Shown in pieces: positions 9,326 through 16,286 of a stretch of 64,000 nt of DNA. The stretch lies in the NCBI GenBank assembly GCA_025358075.1, contig JANYKU010000097.1:1-64000 (forward strand), read 5' to 3'. The notes under the pieces were generated by a model that was not told the DNA's origin, did not search any database, and saw only the letters and a program-made list of their open reading frames with translations. This DNA is from Ilumatobacteraceae bacterium. GTDB taxonomy: Bacteria > Actinomycetota > Acidimicrobiia > Acidimicrobiales > Ilumatobacteraceae. The stretch's first letter is position 1. The number at the start of each line of letters is the position of its first letter. The position numbers were made by a program, and so were the translations under genes.

Positions 9326-9931
9326 TTGACCGAAGCGGTGGACGTCGCTGAGCAGCGATTTGCGGAAGCGAACACCCTGTGCGCTCCCTTCGACGCCTTC
9401 TTTCAGAAGGCCCTGGACGCGGTGAAGCACGCCGAGACGGAGCGGCGTGTGGCTGAGCACAAGCTCGCCGAGTCAGGCATTCGAGGCCGTCGACAGCTTC
9501 GTGCCGAGCATGCCGTCGCGGGCGAGGGACTGACGGTGGCAGAGGAGCAGCTGATACGAGTGAAGGAGAAGGCGTACGGCCCCAACTGCATCCGAACAGA
9601 GGCACGGCAGGACCTTGAAGCCGCCCGCCGCGATCTGCGGAGCCACGATCAGATCGGGCGGTGGAGCTACCTCCCCGAGCGACTCCAGGCGATCGAGGAC
9701 GGCATCGATGCTCTCGACACATGGCGCGACTGGGCCAACGGCAAGCCGATCGACGGCGCACGCCTCGTCACTGCGGTCTCGTACCTGCATGAACTCTCAT
9801 CGATCTCGTATGCCAACGGCACTCGGCTACTCGCGGAGGCCACGTATCGCTGGGCCGCCAGGAAAGGCATCGAACTTCAGCCAATACGACAGCCAGCCGT
9901 CGAGCCAATCGGCATCGAACTCGACCTCTGA
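9326..9931 (+). pseudogene. Detached C-terminal coiled-coil segment of the relaxase
   Basis: This frame is identical in phase with the relaxase gene and is open from 9275, directly after its TAA-TAG. It reads YREARHALEDSEAKRQRLTE, then RFAEANTLCAPFDAFF and Arg/Glu-rich helices. I recognise this as the kind of C-terminal tail found on intact actinobacterial MobF proteins. The track's start is a TTG at 9326 with no clear ribosome-binding site. It may be untranslated, translated separately, or reached by readthrough. I treat it as a fragment. Confidence 0.7.
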
Positions 9932-9963
9932 GAGCCGGTCGTTCTTGAGCAAGCACACACTTC

Positions 9964-10962
9964 GTGGTCGCTTCTGGACACGCGAACGCGACGCGATGCA
10001 GCACTGTCTCGCCGTTCGACCGGGAGTCTCTCCGCTCAGTCGGAGGCGTCATCGACGCGCACCTTGCTCGCACACCGCCGCGCATCTGTGCGACGCTCCT
10101 CACCGTGACCTCTGTCGAAGCGGAATTGCCGGAGCGACATGGCCCTGAGTGGGCGGCGTTGGAAGCATCGTCAACAGAGGACCCGTTCATGGTTGAGTCG
10201 GTAGAGCTTCTGAAGGAGGCGGCCGCGCTCTCTGTGCTCACGTGCGGGATTGTGCCTTCGGTACCACATCAACGGAATCCCGCAATTCGGTGCGCGCTGC
10301 TGGTTCGAGCAACCAAGCTGGCCCGATCACTCGTCATCGACACTTGTGTCGCCGACGGCGATCAGCAGCTCGTGTTGAGTCGTCAAGTCATCGAGACGGT
10401 GGCGACTCTCGCGTACCTCCTGGAGGACGAAGATGGGTCGCGCCACGAGAGCTACGTCGCCGACAGCTTGGTTGGTGAGCGTGAGATGATGAAGGACATT
10501 GCCGCGCGCCAAGCCGACGGTGACGGCGCGTGGCCTATCGAGGAGCGGATGATCAGGTCGATCAGACGCAGCGCAGCGGCCGCCGAAGTCGATCTCGACG
10601 ATCTGCCGTCCAGGAAGTCGATTGGCTGGCCGACCGCCGAAAGACGCATCGAGCTACTTGGACCACAGGCATATGTCGCCTATCGGTCCGGATCGGGGGC
10701 CGTGCACGGCGGTTGGCACGACCTCTACGCGAGGCACCTGACGACCGTGGACGGCGGGTTTGTCCCCGATGCGACACCTGGTCCGGCGCGCCCGCAGCCC
10801 TTGTTGATGACCGGTGTGTTGCTCGCCGAAATCAGCGCTGCTTACTTGCGGCTTCGTCCGGCGGAAGAACTGGTCTTCTTCGAGTCACGTCTCACCGACC
10901 TCTTGGAGCGATTGAAGCGCGTCGACGAACTTCACGAGACATGGCTCCAGCGCCGCGGGTGA
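9964..10962 (+). CDS. Hypothetical protein, possibly DUF5677-like
   Basis: A 332-codon frame from GTG; GTG at 10105 or ATG at 10189 would remove a low-complexity N-terminus, and no start has a good ribosome-binding site. The protein is helical and soluble. The segment SGSGAVHGGWHDLYARHLT near residue 245 and an Arg/Glu helix (SRQVIETVATLAYLLED) recall DUF5677-type proteins, which have no assigned biochemical role. The resemblance is weak. It lies between the broken relaxase and the peptide/ATP-grasp cassette, 15 bases upstream of the peptide gene, so co-transcription with that cassette is possible. Confidence 0.5.
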   Translation: MVASGHANATRCSTVSPFDRESLRSVGGVIDAHLARTPPRICATLLTVTSVEAELPERHGPEWAALEASSTEDPFMVESVELLKEAAALSVLTCGIVPSVPHQRNPAIRCALLVRATKLARSLVIDTCVADGDQQLVLSRQVIETVATLAYLLEDEDGSRHESYVADSLVGEREMMKDIAARQADGDGAWPIEERMIRSIRRSAAAAEVDLDDLPSRKSIGWPTAERRIELLGPQAYVAYRSGSGAVHGGWHDLYARHLTTVDGGFVPDATPGPARPQPLLMTGVLLAEISAAYLRLRPAEELVFFESRLTDLLERLKRVDELHETWLQRRG

Positions 10963-10977
10963 CAGCGAGGGGATACT

Positions 10978-11178
10978 GTGCCTCGCATGACTTCGCTTCT
11001 TCGTGAACTCGCAACCAAGAGAGAAGCGAGCGAGGAGATAGCGATTCGCTACGACTCCGCTCGCCAGATCAGCGAGGTCTTCGAGGACGGTCGATGGGTC
11101 CCGAGTTGGGCCTCGCGCGCCCTTCAGCAGACCAAGAAGTGCGACCACGAGACAGGTGAGGATCAGAAGGGGACGTGA
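10978..11178 (+). CDS. Short peptide, candidate ATP-grasp-modified RiPP precursor
   Basis: The 66-aa product starts at GTG 10978, preceded by GAGGGGA with 4-base spacing; ATG 10987 is the alternative. Its middle, RYDSARQISEVFEDGRW, matches the 'YD...Q......DGRP' pattern I know from actinobacterial ATP-grasp target peptides (GRASP-target family). The C-terminus is short and rich in Lys, Asp, Glu and Thr (KKCDHETGEDQKGT), as expected for a core with side chains suitable for ligation. The stop overlaps the GTG start of an ATP-grasp ligase gene by 4 bases. Precursor status is inferred from pattern and position. Confidence 0.6.
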   Translation: MPRMTSLLRELATKREASEEIAIRYDSARQISEVFEDGRWVPSWASRALQQTKKCDHETGEDQKGT

Positions 11179-12104
11179 GCGGTACGCGAGTTGTCGTTCT
11201 CACCAATGAACGGGACTTCGCCGCCGACGTCGTCGTCGATCGACTCCAGCGGTTGGGAGCGATCGTCAGCCGCCTCAACATTGAGTCGGCGCGATCTGAA
11301 GCCGTGGCGCCTTGGTCTCCGGCGGCCGGCGAAGTTCCAATGGATGATCAGCCGACGGTCGTCTGGTGGCGTCAGTTCGAGACGGACGACCATCCGAACG
11401 ACCTTGCGGGCGTTGACGAGCTGTTGGTCGAGAGAGCTCAGTGGAGGTCGTGGGTGGCGACCATGTGCGGGTCGAGGGCTGTCTGGATGAACGATCTCTG
11501 GGCGGCGAGGCGAGCCGAGAACAAGGTCGAGCAACTGCGAACCGCAACCGATGTGGGGTTCTGCGTTCCGCGAACGCTCGTCACCAACAATGCTGCTCAG
11601 GCTGCCGAGTTCGGCCGAAGCGTTGGCGGAGCAGTCGTGAAGACTCTCTCGTCTGGATACTTCTCGTTCTCAGATCAGTCGTTCGTATTCACCGAACTCC
11701 TCGACGACGCCGTGCTCGACAGGGTTGAGGCCTGGTCCGCGGCGCCCCTTGTCGTCCAGCAGCATCTCAGGGGTGCGCTCGATGCTCGGGTGGTTTCGTT
11801 GGGCTCTCGCTGTTTCGGAGCTCGTTGTCGGAGCAAGGGCGTCGATTGGAGGAAGACGCCGTTCGATGCAACGCTCTGGTCTACGTGGGAAGTACCGCCG
11901 GACATTGCATCTCGTTGTAAGAACTACCGTGCGCAGCTTGGACTTGAGTTCGCTGCGTTCGACTTCATGGTGACGGACGAGGCGACGTACTTCCTCGAAG
12001 CGAATCAGGCCGGCGAGTGGATGTTTCTCGACAGAGTCCTCGAACTTGGCATCGGACCCGCGATCGCCGACCATCTGCTCGTCATGGGGAGTGCTCGTGA
12101 CTGA
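11175..12104 (+). CDS. ATP-grasp peptide ligase/maturase (MvdC/D- or TgmB-like)
   Basis: The 309-aa product starts at GTG overlapping the peptide stop (GTGA). It shows the order typical of ATP-grasp ribosomal-peptide maturases: an N-terminal alpha/beta pre-grasp domain (VVVLTNERDFAADVVV), the VVWWRQFE strand, NDLWAARRAENKVEQLRTA, VPRTLVTN, the ATP-binding lysine strand VVKTLSSG, QQHLRGALDARVVSLG, and the Mg-binding end FFDFMV/YFLEANQAGEW with conserved Glu and Asn. Relatives form omega-ester or amide bonds in precursor peptides using ATP. The substrate is probably the upstream 66-aa peptide. It is followed by an overlapping membrane-protein gene. Confidence 0.8.
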   Translation: MSGTRVVVLTNERDFAADVVVDRLQRLGAIVSRLNIESARSEAVAPWSPAAGEVPMDDQPTVVWWRQFETDDHPNDLAGVDELLVERAQWRSWVATMCGSRAVWMNDLWAARRAENKVEQLRTATDVGFCVPRTLVTNNAAQAAEFGRSVGGAVVKTLSSGYFSFSDQSFVFTELLDDAVLDRVEAWSAAPLVVQQHLRGALDARVVSLGSRCFGARCRSKGVDWRKTPFDATLWSTWEVPPDIASRCKNYRAQLGLEFAAFDFMVTDEATYFLEANQAGEWMFLDRVLELGIGPAIADHLLVMGSARD

Positions 12105-12960
12105 CCCCACCGATCCAGAAATCGGTGTCGAGGAGGCTGTCCCTACCCTCGCCCCGATCGACCCAACGCCATCAGTTCAGCCGCTTCCGTCACCTCAATC
12201 TGCCTGGTTACTACGAGGCCTTGGGCACGTATGCGGCTTGTGTCGCTCATACGACTTCAGTGCCAGAGTGACTCCTCCCGATGCCTCCGCTCTCCTGGCG
12301 TACTGGACGGTCGAACTCACAGAGCCCGACGTAAGGAAGGCACGCGCAGAGTCAATCGGCCGAGCGTACGACGGAGCGAACAACCGAGGAACCCGCGTTG
12401 AAGCTAAGGCAGTCGGGTATGTGCAGGCGCTTTCGATTGGGTTTGCCATTGTCACTCTCGTCCTCACCCGGGACTCGGTGATCCTTCGCCTGATGTCTTT
12501 GGCTGCGCTTCTCTTCTTCAGTACCGCAACATGGGGAGCACTCGACGTGCTCCGAGTCCGTGCCCGACAACAGCTCTTGGCCAGGGATGCCACCTCCATC
12601 ACGGACGGGCTGGCCGAGACAGCAACTGCGGCAGCTTGTATGGAGATCCAACACATTCGGTCCTCGAACTTCATCTCAGGCGCGGCCCATGACCTGGCTA
12701 TCGGTGGGCTCTTCGCGCTGACCTCGCTTGTACTCATGGTGTTTGGAGTCGGATCGGCGAATGGCAAGTCGAATGACGAAGGGCCCACGACGCCACCCGT
12801 GGTATCGCTGACGACCGAGGTCGCCACGTCCACAACGTCGGACTCCCAAGTCAGCTCGACCACGTCGGTACTCGGCTCGACCGCTACTCCGCCAGTTTCC
12901 GGCGTAGCGGAGACAGCCCCGATCGATTCCACCTCGACGACGGCACAAACGAGCGGATGA
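12097..12960 (+). CDS. Membrane protein with Ser/Thr-rich tail, third gene of the ATP-grasp cassette
   Basis: I chose GTG 12097, which overlaps the ATP-grasp gene by 8 bases with GGGGAG upstream. The predicted 287-aa product begins with an acidic, Pro-rich stretch and a cytoplasmic-looking helical region. Two adjacent membrane helices (AVGYVQALSIGFAIVTLVL and LMSLAALLFFSTATWGALDVL) follow, then a soluble helical segment and a third helix (LAIGGLFALTSLVLMVFGVG). The last ~65 residues are almost only Thr, Ser, Val and Pro, like an extracytoplasmic stalk. I do not recognise the family. The tight coupling suggests it anchors, exports or senses the modified peptide. Confidence 0.65.
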   Translation: MTDPTDPEIGVEEAVPTLAPIDPTPSVQPLPSPQSAWLLRGLGHVCGLCRSYDFSARVTPPDASALLAYWTVELTEPDVRKARAESIGRAYDGANNRGTRVEAKAVGYVQALSIGFAIVTLVLTRDSVILRLMSLAALLFFSTATWGALDVLRVRARQQLLARDATSITDGLAETATAAACMEIQHIRSSNFISGAAHDLAIGGLFALTSLVLMVFGVGSANGKSNDEGPTTPPVVSLTTEVATSTTSDSQVSSTTSVLGSTATPPVSGVAETAPIDSTSTTAQTSG

Positions 12961-13153
12961 GCGAGTTGCGAGCTGCCGCGCAACCGAAGTGCTGGGTTGC
13001 AGGACCTCAAAGATCCGCAGACCTTCGAGGTCGTCCCTAGTCCTGATCCCTAGAACTGTCCGGACAAACCAACACCCGCCGTCACGGGTCTGCGCGAGGA
13101 CGCAGCTCAGAGCAGCTGAGCATCACAGTCCACCACCCAGAGAATCCAGGACG

Positions 13154-13237
13154 GTGATCCACACGATCTTCGAAGGCACGTCGGAGATCCAGCAACTGGT
13201 GATCGCCCGGGCGATCAGCGGCATGCGCATCGAATAA
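13154..13237 (+). pseudogene. 3' fragment of an acyl-CoA dehydrogenase gene
   Basis: The last 27 codons read HTIFEGTSEIQQLVIARAIS..., the diagnostic C-terminus of acyl-CoA dehydrogenases (IFEGTSEIQRLVIARAISG, ending shortly after). Upstream of about 13150 the frame no longer resembles the family (ESRT preceded by unrelated residues), and the catalytic domain is absent from the window. It is a remnant produced by insertion or deletion. It marks the right boundary of the accessory region. Confidence 0.8.
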
Positions 13238-13238
13238 T

Positions 13239-13289
13239 GGAAGTGCGTAGTTTCGATGCACACAGTGCGCATCGAGATTACGCACTTCC
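13239..13289. repeat. 51-base imperfect palindrome
   Basis: GGAAGTGCGTA (13239-13249) pairs perfectly with TACGCACTTCC (13279-13289). Inside, after a symmetric 4-base mismatch on each side, CGATGC (13254-13259) pairs with GCATCG (13269-13274). It starts one base after the stop of the acyl-CoA dehydrogenase remnant. It could be that gene's original transcription terminator (no T-tract follows) or a recombination or protein-binding site. Confidence 0.6.
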
Positions 13290-13312
13290 CGTCGGAGTCA
13301 TCTTGGGTTGTC

Positions 13313-13342
13313 GCAGACGAGCGTCTGAGACGAGGCGTCTGC
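13313..13342. repeat. Inverted repeat GCAGACG...CGTCTGC
   Basis: GCAGACG (13313-13319) and CGTCTGC (13336-13342) flank 16 bases that contain further GTCTGAGAC symmetry. It lies 12 bases before the ATG of the truncated VOC gene, so it may have been that gene's operator. Confidence 0.4.
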
Positions 13343-13354
13343 AACACTCGTCTC

Positions 13355-13489
13355 ATGCCCCCTGCGGGATTCCACTCTGTGACGCCTCGCATCTTGGAGT
13401 CCGACGTCGCCGCGCAGGTTCAGTTTCTTCGGAGCGTCTTCGATGCGACCGGCGAGGCCGTCGCTCACCCGATCCGTCCAGGCCGTTGA
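13355..13489 (+). pseudogene. 5' fragment of a VOC (glyoxalase-like) protein gene
   Basis: ATG at 13355 opens a 44-codon frame reading MPPAGFHSVTPRILESDVAA then QVQFLRSVFDATGEA. This is the first beta-alpha module of PhnB-like VOC proteins ('H.VTP.I...D...A..FL...FGA'). Family members are about 120-150 residues; here the frame stops at 13489, directly before the DUF2071 gene start. The rest of the gene is missing. Confidence 0.65.
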
Positions 13490-13491
13490 CC

Positions 13492-14205
13492 GTGTACGGG
13501 CCGATCTGCCCGGTGCCGGTGAAACGTGCCGCGATGGTGCATTGGTGGGAGGAACTGACCTTCATCCATTGGCGCTTCGACCCGGAGGTCGTTCAGCGAC
13601 TGCTCCCTCGTGGACTCACCGTCGAGACGTTCGACGGCACTGCTTGGGTGGGTCTCGTGCCCTTCTTTCTGCGTGTTGGTCTTCCCAAGGTTCGACCGAT
13701 CCCGTGGCTGTCGAGGTTCCCAGAGACGAACGTGCGGACCTACGCCCGCAGTGCCGACGGCACGAGCGGGGTGTGGTTCTTCTCGCTCGACGCCGCTCGC
13801 GCCGGTGCGGTGATAGCGGCCCGCAGCACCTATCGCCTGCCGTACTTCTGGTCGAAGATGAGCATCGAGCACTCCGGATCGACGATCTCGTACCAGTCGG
13901 TTCGCCGTTGGCCGCGTCCTCGGGCGGCGAGTGCCGCGACGATCGACATCGGGACGCGCTACGCGCCCGACGAGTTGACCGAGCTCGATCATTTCCTGAC
14001 AGCGCGATGGGCGTTGTTCAGCGCTCCGCGAAGTGGCTTGCACCAAGCTCGGGCATTTCACGACCAATGGCCCTTACACCGGGCGCGCCTCGTGGATCTC
14101 GACGATTCGTTGGTGATCGCGGCCGGGCTGCCGAGTCCGCAGGGTTCGCCGTTGGTGCACTATGCGCCATCGGTAGAGGTACGCATCGGATGGCCGACGA
14201 AGTGA
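13492..14205 (+). CDS. DUF2071 (YqjF-like) protein
   Basis: I use GTG 13492 (VYGPICPVPVKRAAM); TTG 13486 and ATG 13534 are alternatives. The track's longer frame from 13237 runs through the junction debris. The 237-aa product shows the family landmarks: W.ELTFIHWRFDPEVVQRLLP.GL near the start, GTAWVGLVPFFLR, ETNVRTYAR, GVWFFSLDA, and the late W-rich H.Q.WPLHRARL region. DUF2071 proteins share the acetoacetate-decarboxylase-like beta-barrel fold; no reaction is established. The 5' end abuts the truncated VOC gene, so the native promoter may have been lost. Confidence 0.8.
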   Translation: MYGPICPVPVKRAAMVHWWEELTFIHWRFDPEVVQRLLPRGLTVETFDGTAWVGLVPFFLRVGLPKVRPIPWLSRFPETNVRTYARSADGTSGVWFFSLDAARAGAVIAARSTYRLPYFWSKMSIEHSGSTISYQSVRRWPRPRAASAATIDIGTRYAPDELTELDHFLTARWALFSAPRSGLHQARAFHDQWPLHRARLVDLDDSLVIAAGLPSPQGSPLVHYAPSVEVRIGWPTK

Positions 14206-14234
14206 CGGCTGATCGAACGGCTCGAGTAGAGCGG

Positions 14235-14423
14235 CTACCCGCGCTTCTTGGACTTCTTGGTCTTCTTCGTTGATTCGGGACTCGGTGGCGGGGGCGCCTC
14301 GAACTGTTCGGCAAATTCGCGCAGCGACGAAGGCGGAGCCACGTGACCCGACACCAGGTCGTCGATTTGGCGTTGCAGCTCCTGGGCGTGTGCCTCTTGC
14401 TCGCGGCTCAGTTTTTGCTTCAC
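14235..14423 (-). CDS. 62-aa charged peptide closing the kelch/ATP-grasp operon
   Basis: It starts at ATG 14423, 4 bases after the stop of the HECLE-motif gene, so it is the last gene of a coupled operon. The N-terminal half is a charged amphipathic helix (SREQEAHAQELQRQIDDLV). SLREFAEQFE, a PPPPSP linker and a Lys-rich end (KKTKKSKKRG) follow. Two short motifs, AQEL...I..L(I/V) and SLREF(A/S)(E/D), also occur in the C-terminal part of the adjacent 285-aa protein, in the opposite order. Given the ATP-grasp ligase in the operon it could be a ligation substrate; this is inference. Confidence 0.6.
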   Translation of the reverse strand: MKQKLSREQEAHAQELQRQIDDLVSGHVAPPSSLREFAEQFEAPPPPSPESTKKTKKSKKRG

Positions 14424-14427
14424 GGGC

Positions 14428-15285
14428 CTAGTTGATCAGTTCGGCGATCCGCGTCTCGAGTTCTTGCGCCCAGGATGCGGATGACTTGTCGACCGACGAC
14501 TTGCCCTTCTTCGGAGCGCCGGCGCTGAGTTGGACCATGGCGGTCTGCATGAGGCCCTTTGGTGCCGCGTTCCGCATCGGCTTGCCACGGATCATCTCGG
14601 ACGAGCGGTCGGAGAACTCGCGCAGGCTGAACCCGCCCGGAATAGCGCCGCGGTCGACGATCTGGCTCTTCGTTCCTTGAACGAACTGCTGGAACAGGTG
14701 CTGCGACACGGGGTCGTACCAGCTGATGTAGCCGCCATCGAGGACCTTCCGCGGCGCTTTGACGGCACCGGTGTAGCTGTAGCGAACACCCGATGTAGAC
14801 GTCGGGTCGAAGAAGTGTGGTGTGTAGAAGTCGGAGACGAGGACGCCGTCAGCGGTGTAGCCGTACTTCGCCTCTTCACTCGGGTCGCAGACCTCGACGA
14901 GGTACAGGACTCTGCCCTGGCCGGCCTTCAGCGAGTTGCTGGCGACGGTGCGGTTGCCCGATGGGTCGGCGAGCATCTCGAGACACTCGTGGCTCGCGGT
15001 GAGCGCCCAGTTGGTGTCGAATTGAACGAGGGCGAACGGTTGACCGTTCTTCTTGTTCGAGTGGAAGCCGGCCGCGCCCTGCTGCTTGATGTCGTCACGC
15101 ACGATGACGGGCCAGTACCCGAGTGGCACGTGCGCCAACTTGCTGAACGCACTGACCGAAGCGTGGATGTTCCAGATCGGACCGAAGTCTCTGGTCACCT
15201 GCTTCTGCAGTGCGGCGGCAACCACACTCACCTCGTCCAGTCCAACCTTCGTGGTCTGGGAAACCAGAGCGACTTGCGCAATCAT
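14428..15285 (-). CDS. HECLE-motif protein, putative metal-dependent enzyme of the ATP-grasp operon
   Basis: The 285-aa protein starts at ATG overlapping the ATP-grasp stop by 4 bases. Residues ~85-115 read FALVQFDTNW, then ALTASHECLEMLADPSG. The HExxE core followed by DP resembles metallopeptidase-like active sites but lacks the second His of a classical HExxH zincin, so catalysis is uncertain. A region with YLVEVCDPSEE and YTPHFFDP follows. The C-terminus carries SLREFSDRSSEM and a coiled AQELETRIAELIN end, motifs echoed in the downstream 62-aa peptide. No signal peptide. I cannot assign a named family; a processing or peptidase role is a hypothesis. Confidence 0.65.
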   Translation of the reverse strand: MIAQVALVSQTTKVGLDEVSVVAAALQKQVTRDFGPIWNIHASVSAFSKLAHVPLGYWPVIVRDDIKQQGAAGFHSNKKNGQPFALVQFDTNWALTASHECLEMLADPSGNRTVASNSLKAGQGRVLYLVEVCDPSEEAKYGYTADGVLVSDFYTPHFFDPTSTSGVRYSYTGAVKAPRKVLDGGYISWYDPVSQHLFQQFVQGTKSQIVDRGAIPGGFSLREFSDRSSEMIRGKPMRNAAPKGLMQTAMVQLSAGAPKKGKSSVDKSSASWAQELETRIAELIN

Positions 15286-16286
15286 GATGCACTCCCCTTG
15301 GTTGAGTAGTCAGATGTTAAGCATGTTGAACTCGCGTGGCAATGGCCTCGGTCCGCGTTGTGCAGCTCCTCGGCGATTGCCAGCGCGATGGGTTGGCCGG
15401 TGTTGCGCTCGTAGTACGAGAACGCCGGCGAAGGATTGACCTCGAAGCAGTACCACTGGTCGTCCGACGTGCGTCGAAGGTCGACGCCGCCGACGGTCAG
15501 CCCCATTCCGCGGACCATCGATACGCAACGATCGGCCACGTCGCCCGGCAGCAGGTACGGCTCCAACTCGACATCGGCACCTTGGCGCGAGGCGTAGCGA
15601 TAGTCGTCGGCGTCGCTGATCGCCTCCGTGGCGAAGGTCGACGAGCCGATCACGTGGACTCGAACATCGACGCCCGGCACGTACTGCTGAAACTGGGTCG
15701 GACCGCTGGCGACGTCGTCGAGCCGATCTACGTGAGTCGCGCCAAGCTGCGAGACGATGCTGCGGACACCGCTGACCGACTTGTAGATCAGCCGCTCGTG
15801 TTGCGCCCAGAACGCTCGAACCTCATCGGCGTCCGTCGTGATCAAGGTGTCGGGCACAGCGAAACCGTGCGTGGCGATCATTGCCAGTTGGAACGGTTTC
15901 GATCCGTTCGCCGCCATCGCAGCCGGTCGGTTCACGACGAGTGCATCGCCGAGGTCGGCCCAGGTGAGTAGCGCCAAGTCGGATCGCATCGCCCGTTCGT
16001 AGCTCGGTGTCCCAGGCGAGGACGACGATGCCCGGCACACCTCCTGGGTCGAGTACGGACGCACGTAGACCGCCCGAACTTCGTCGAGCGAGATTGCCGG
16101 TTGTGTCGAGCAGTCGTAGGTGACGGTGCCGCGAAGTCGACCGCGGTTCGGTGCGCACGACAGTTGGACGTCGCACGCGGCATTGAGCCGTTGGTCATGG
16201 ACTTGTACGTCGGCCCCGAGGGTTGACAACGCGTTTCGAACATCGTCGAACGGGGCATCGCCGGCGACTCCCCACAGCAAGATCAT
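15282..16286 (-). CDS. RimK-like ATP-grasp ligase of the kelch operon
   Basis: The 334-aa product starts at ATG overlapping the previous stop by 4 bases. It follows ATP-grasp order: pre-grasp domain (MILLWGVAGDAPFDDVRNAL; EVRAVYVRPYS), ALVVNRPAAMAANGSKPFQL, VPDTLITTDADEVRAF, ATP-lysine strand LIYKSVSGVRSIV, FQQYVPGVDVRVHVIGSSTF, then GLTVGGVDLR and FEVNPSPAFSYYE, with the Mg-binding E-x-N. It belongs to the RimK/peptide-ligase branch that joins carboxylates to amines at ATP cost. Natural substrates are not evident; the operon offers a 62-aa peptide and a Lys/Ala-tailed kelch protein. Confidence 0.75.
   Translation of the reverse strand: MILLWGVAGDAPFDDVRNALSTLGADVQVHDQRLNAACDVQLSCAPNRGRLRGTVTYDCSTQPAISLDEVRAVYVRPYSTQEVCRASSSSPGTPSYERAMRSDLALLTWADLGDALVVNRPAAMAANGSKPFQLAMIATHGFAVPDTLITTDADEVRAFWAQHERLIYKSVSGVRSIVSQLGATHVDRLDDVASGPTQFQQYVPGVDVRVHVIGSSTFATEAISDADDYRYASRQGADVELEPYLLPGDVADRCVSMVRGMGLTVGGVDLRRTSDDQWYCFEVNPSPAFSYYERNTGQPIALAIAEELHNADRGHCHASSTCLTSDYSTKGSAS

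Larger units (their letters stand above)
12961..13491. other. Gene-poor junction containing gene fragments and palindromes
   Basis: This 531-base stretch has no intact gene. It contains the 3' end of an acyl-CoA dehydrogenase gene, two inverted repeats and the 5' end of a VOC-family gene (listed separately). The first ~190 bases (12961-13150) show nothing I can identify. The pattern looks like a deletion or insertion junction between the island and the chromosome. Confidence 0.6.

Noticed and set aside
12195-13010. 271-aa minus-strand frame opposite the membrane protein
   Set aside because: The plus-strand frame has overlapping start, ribosome-binding site and membrane helices; the antisense is a shadow.
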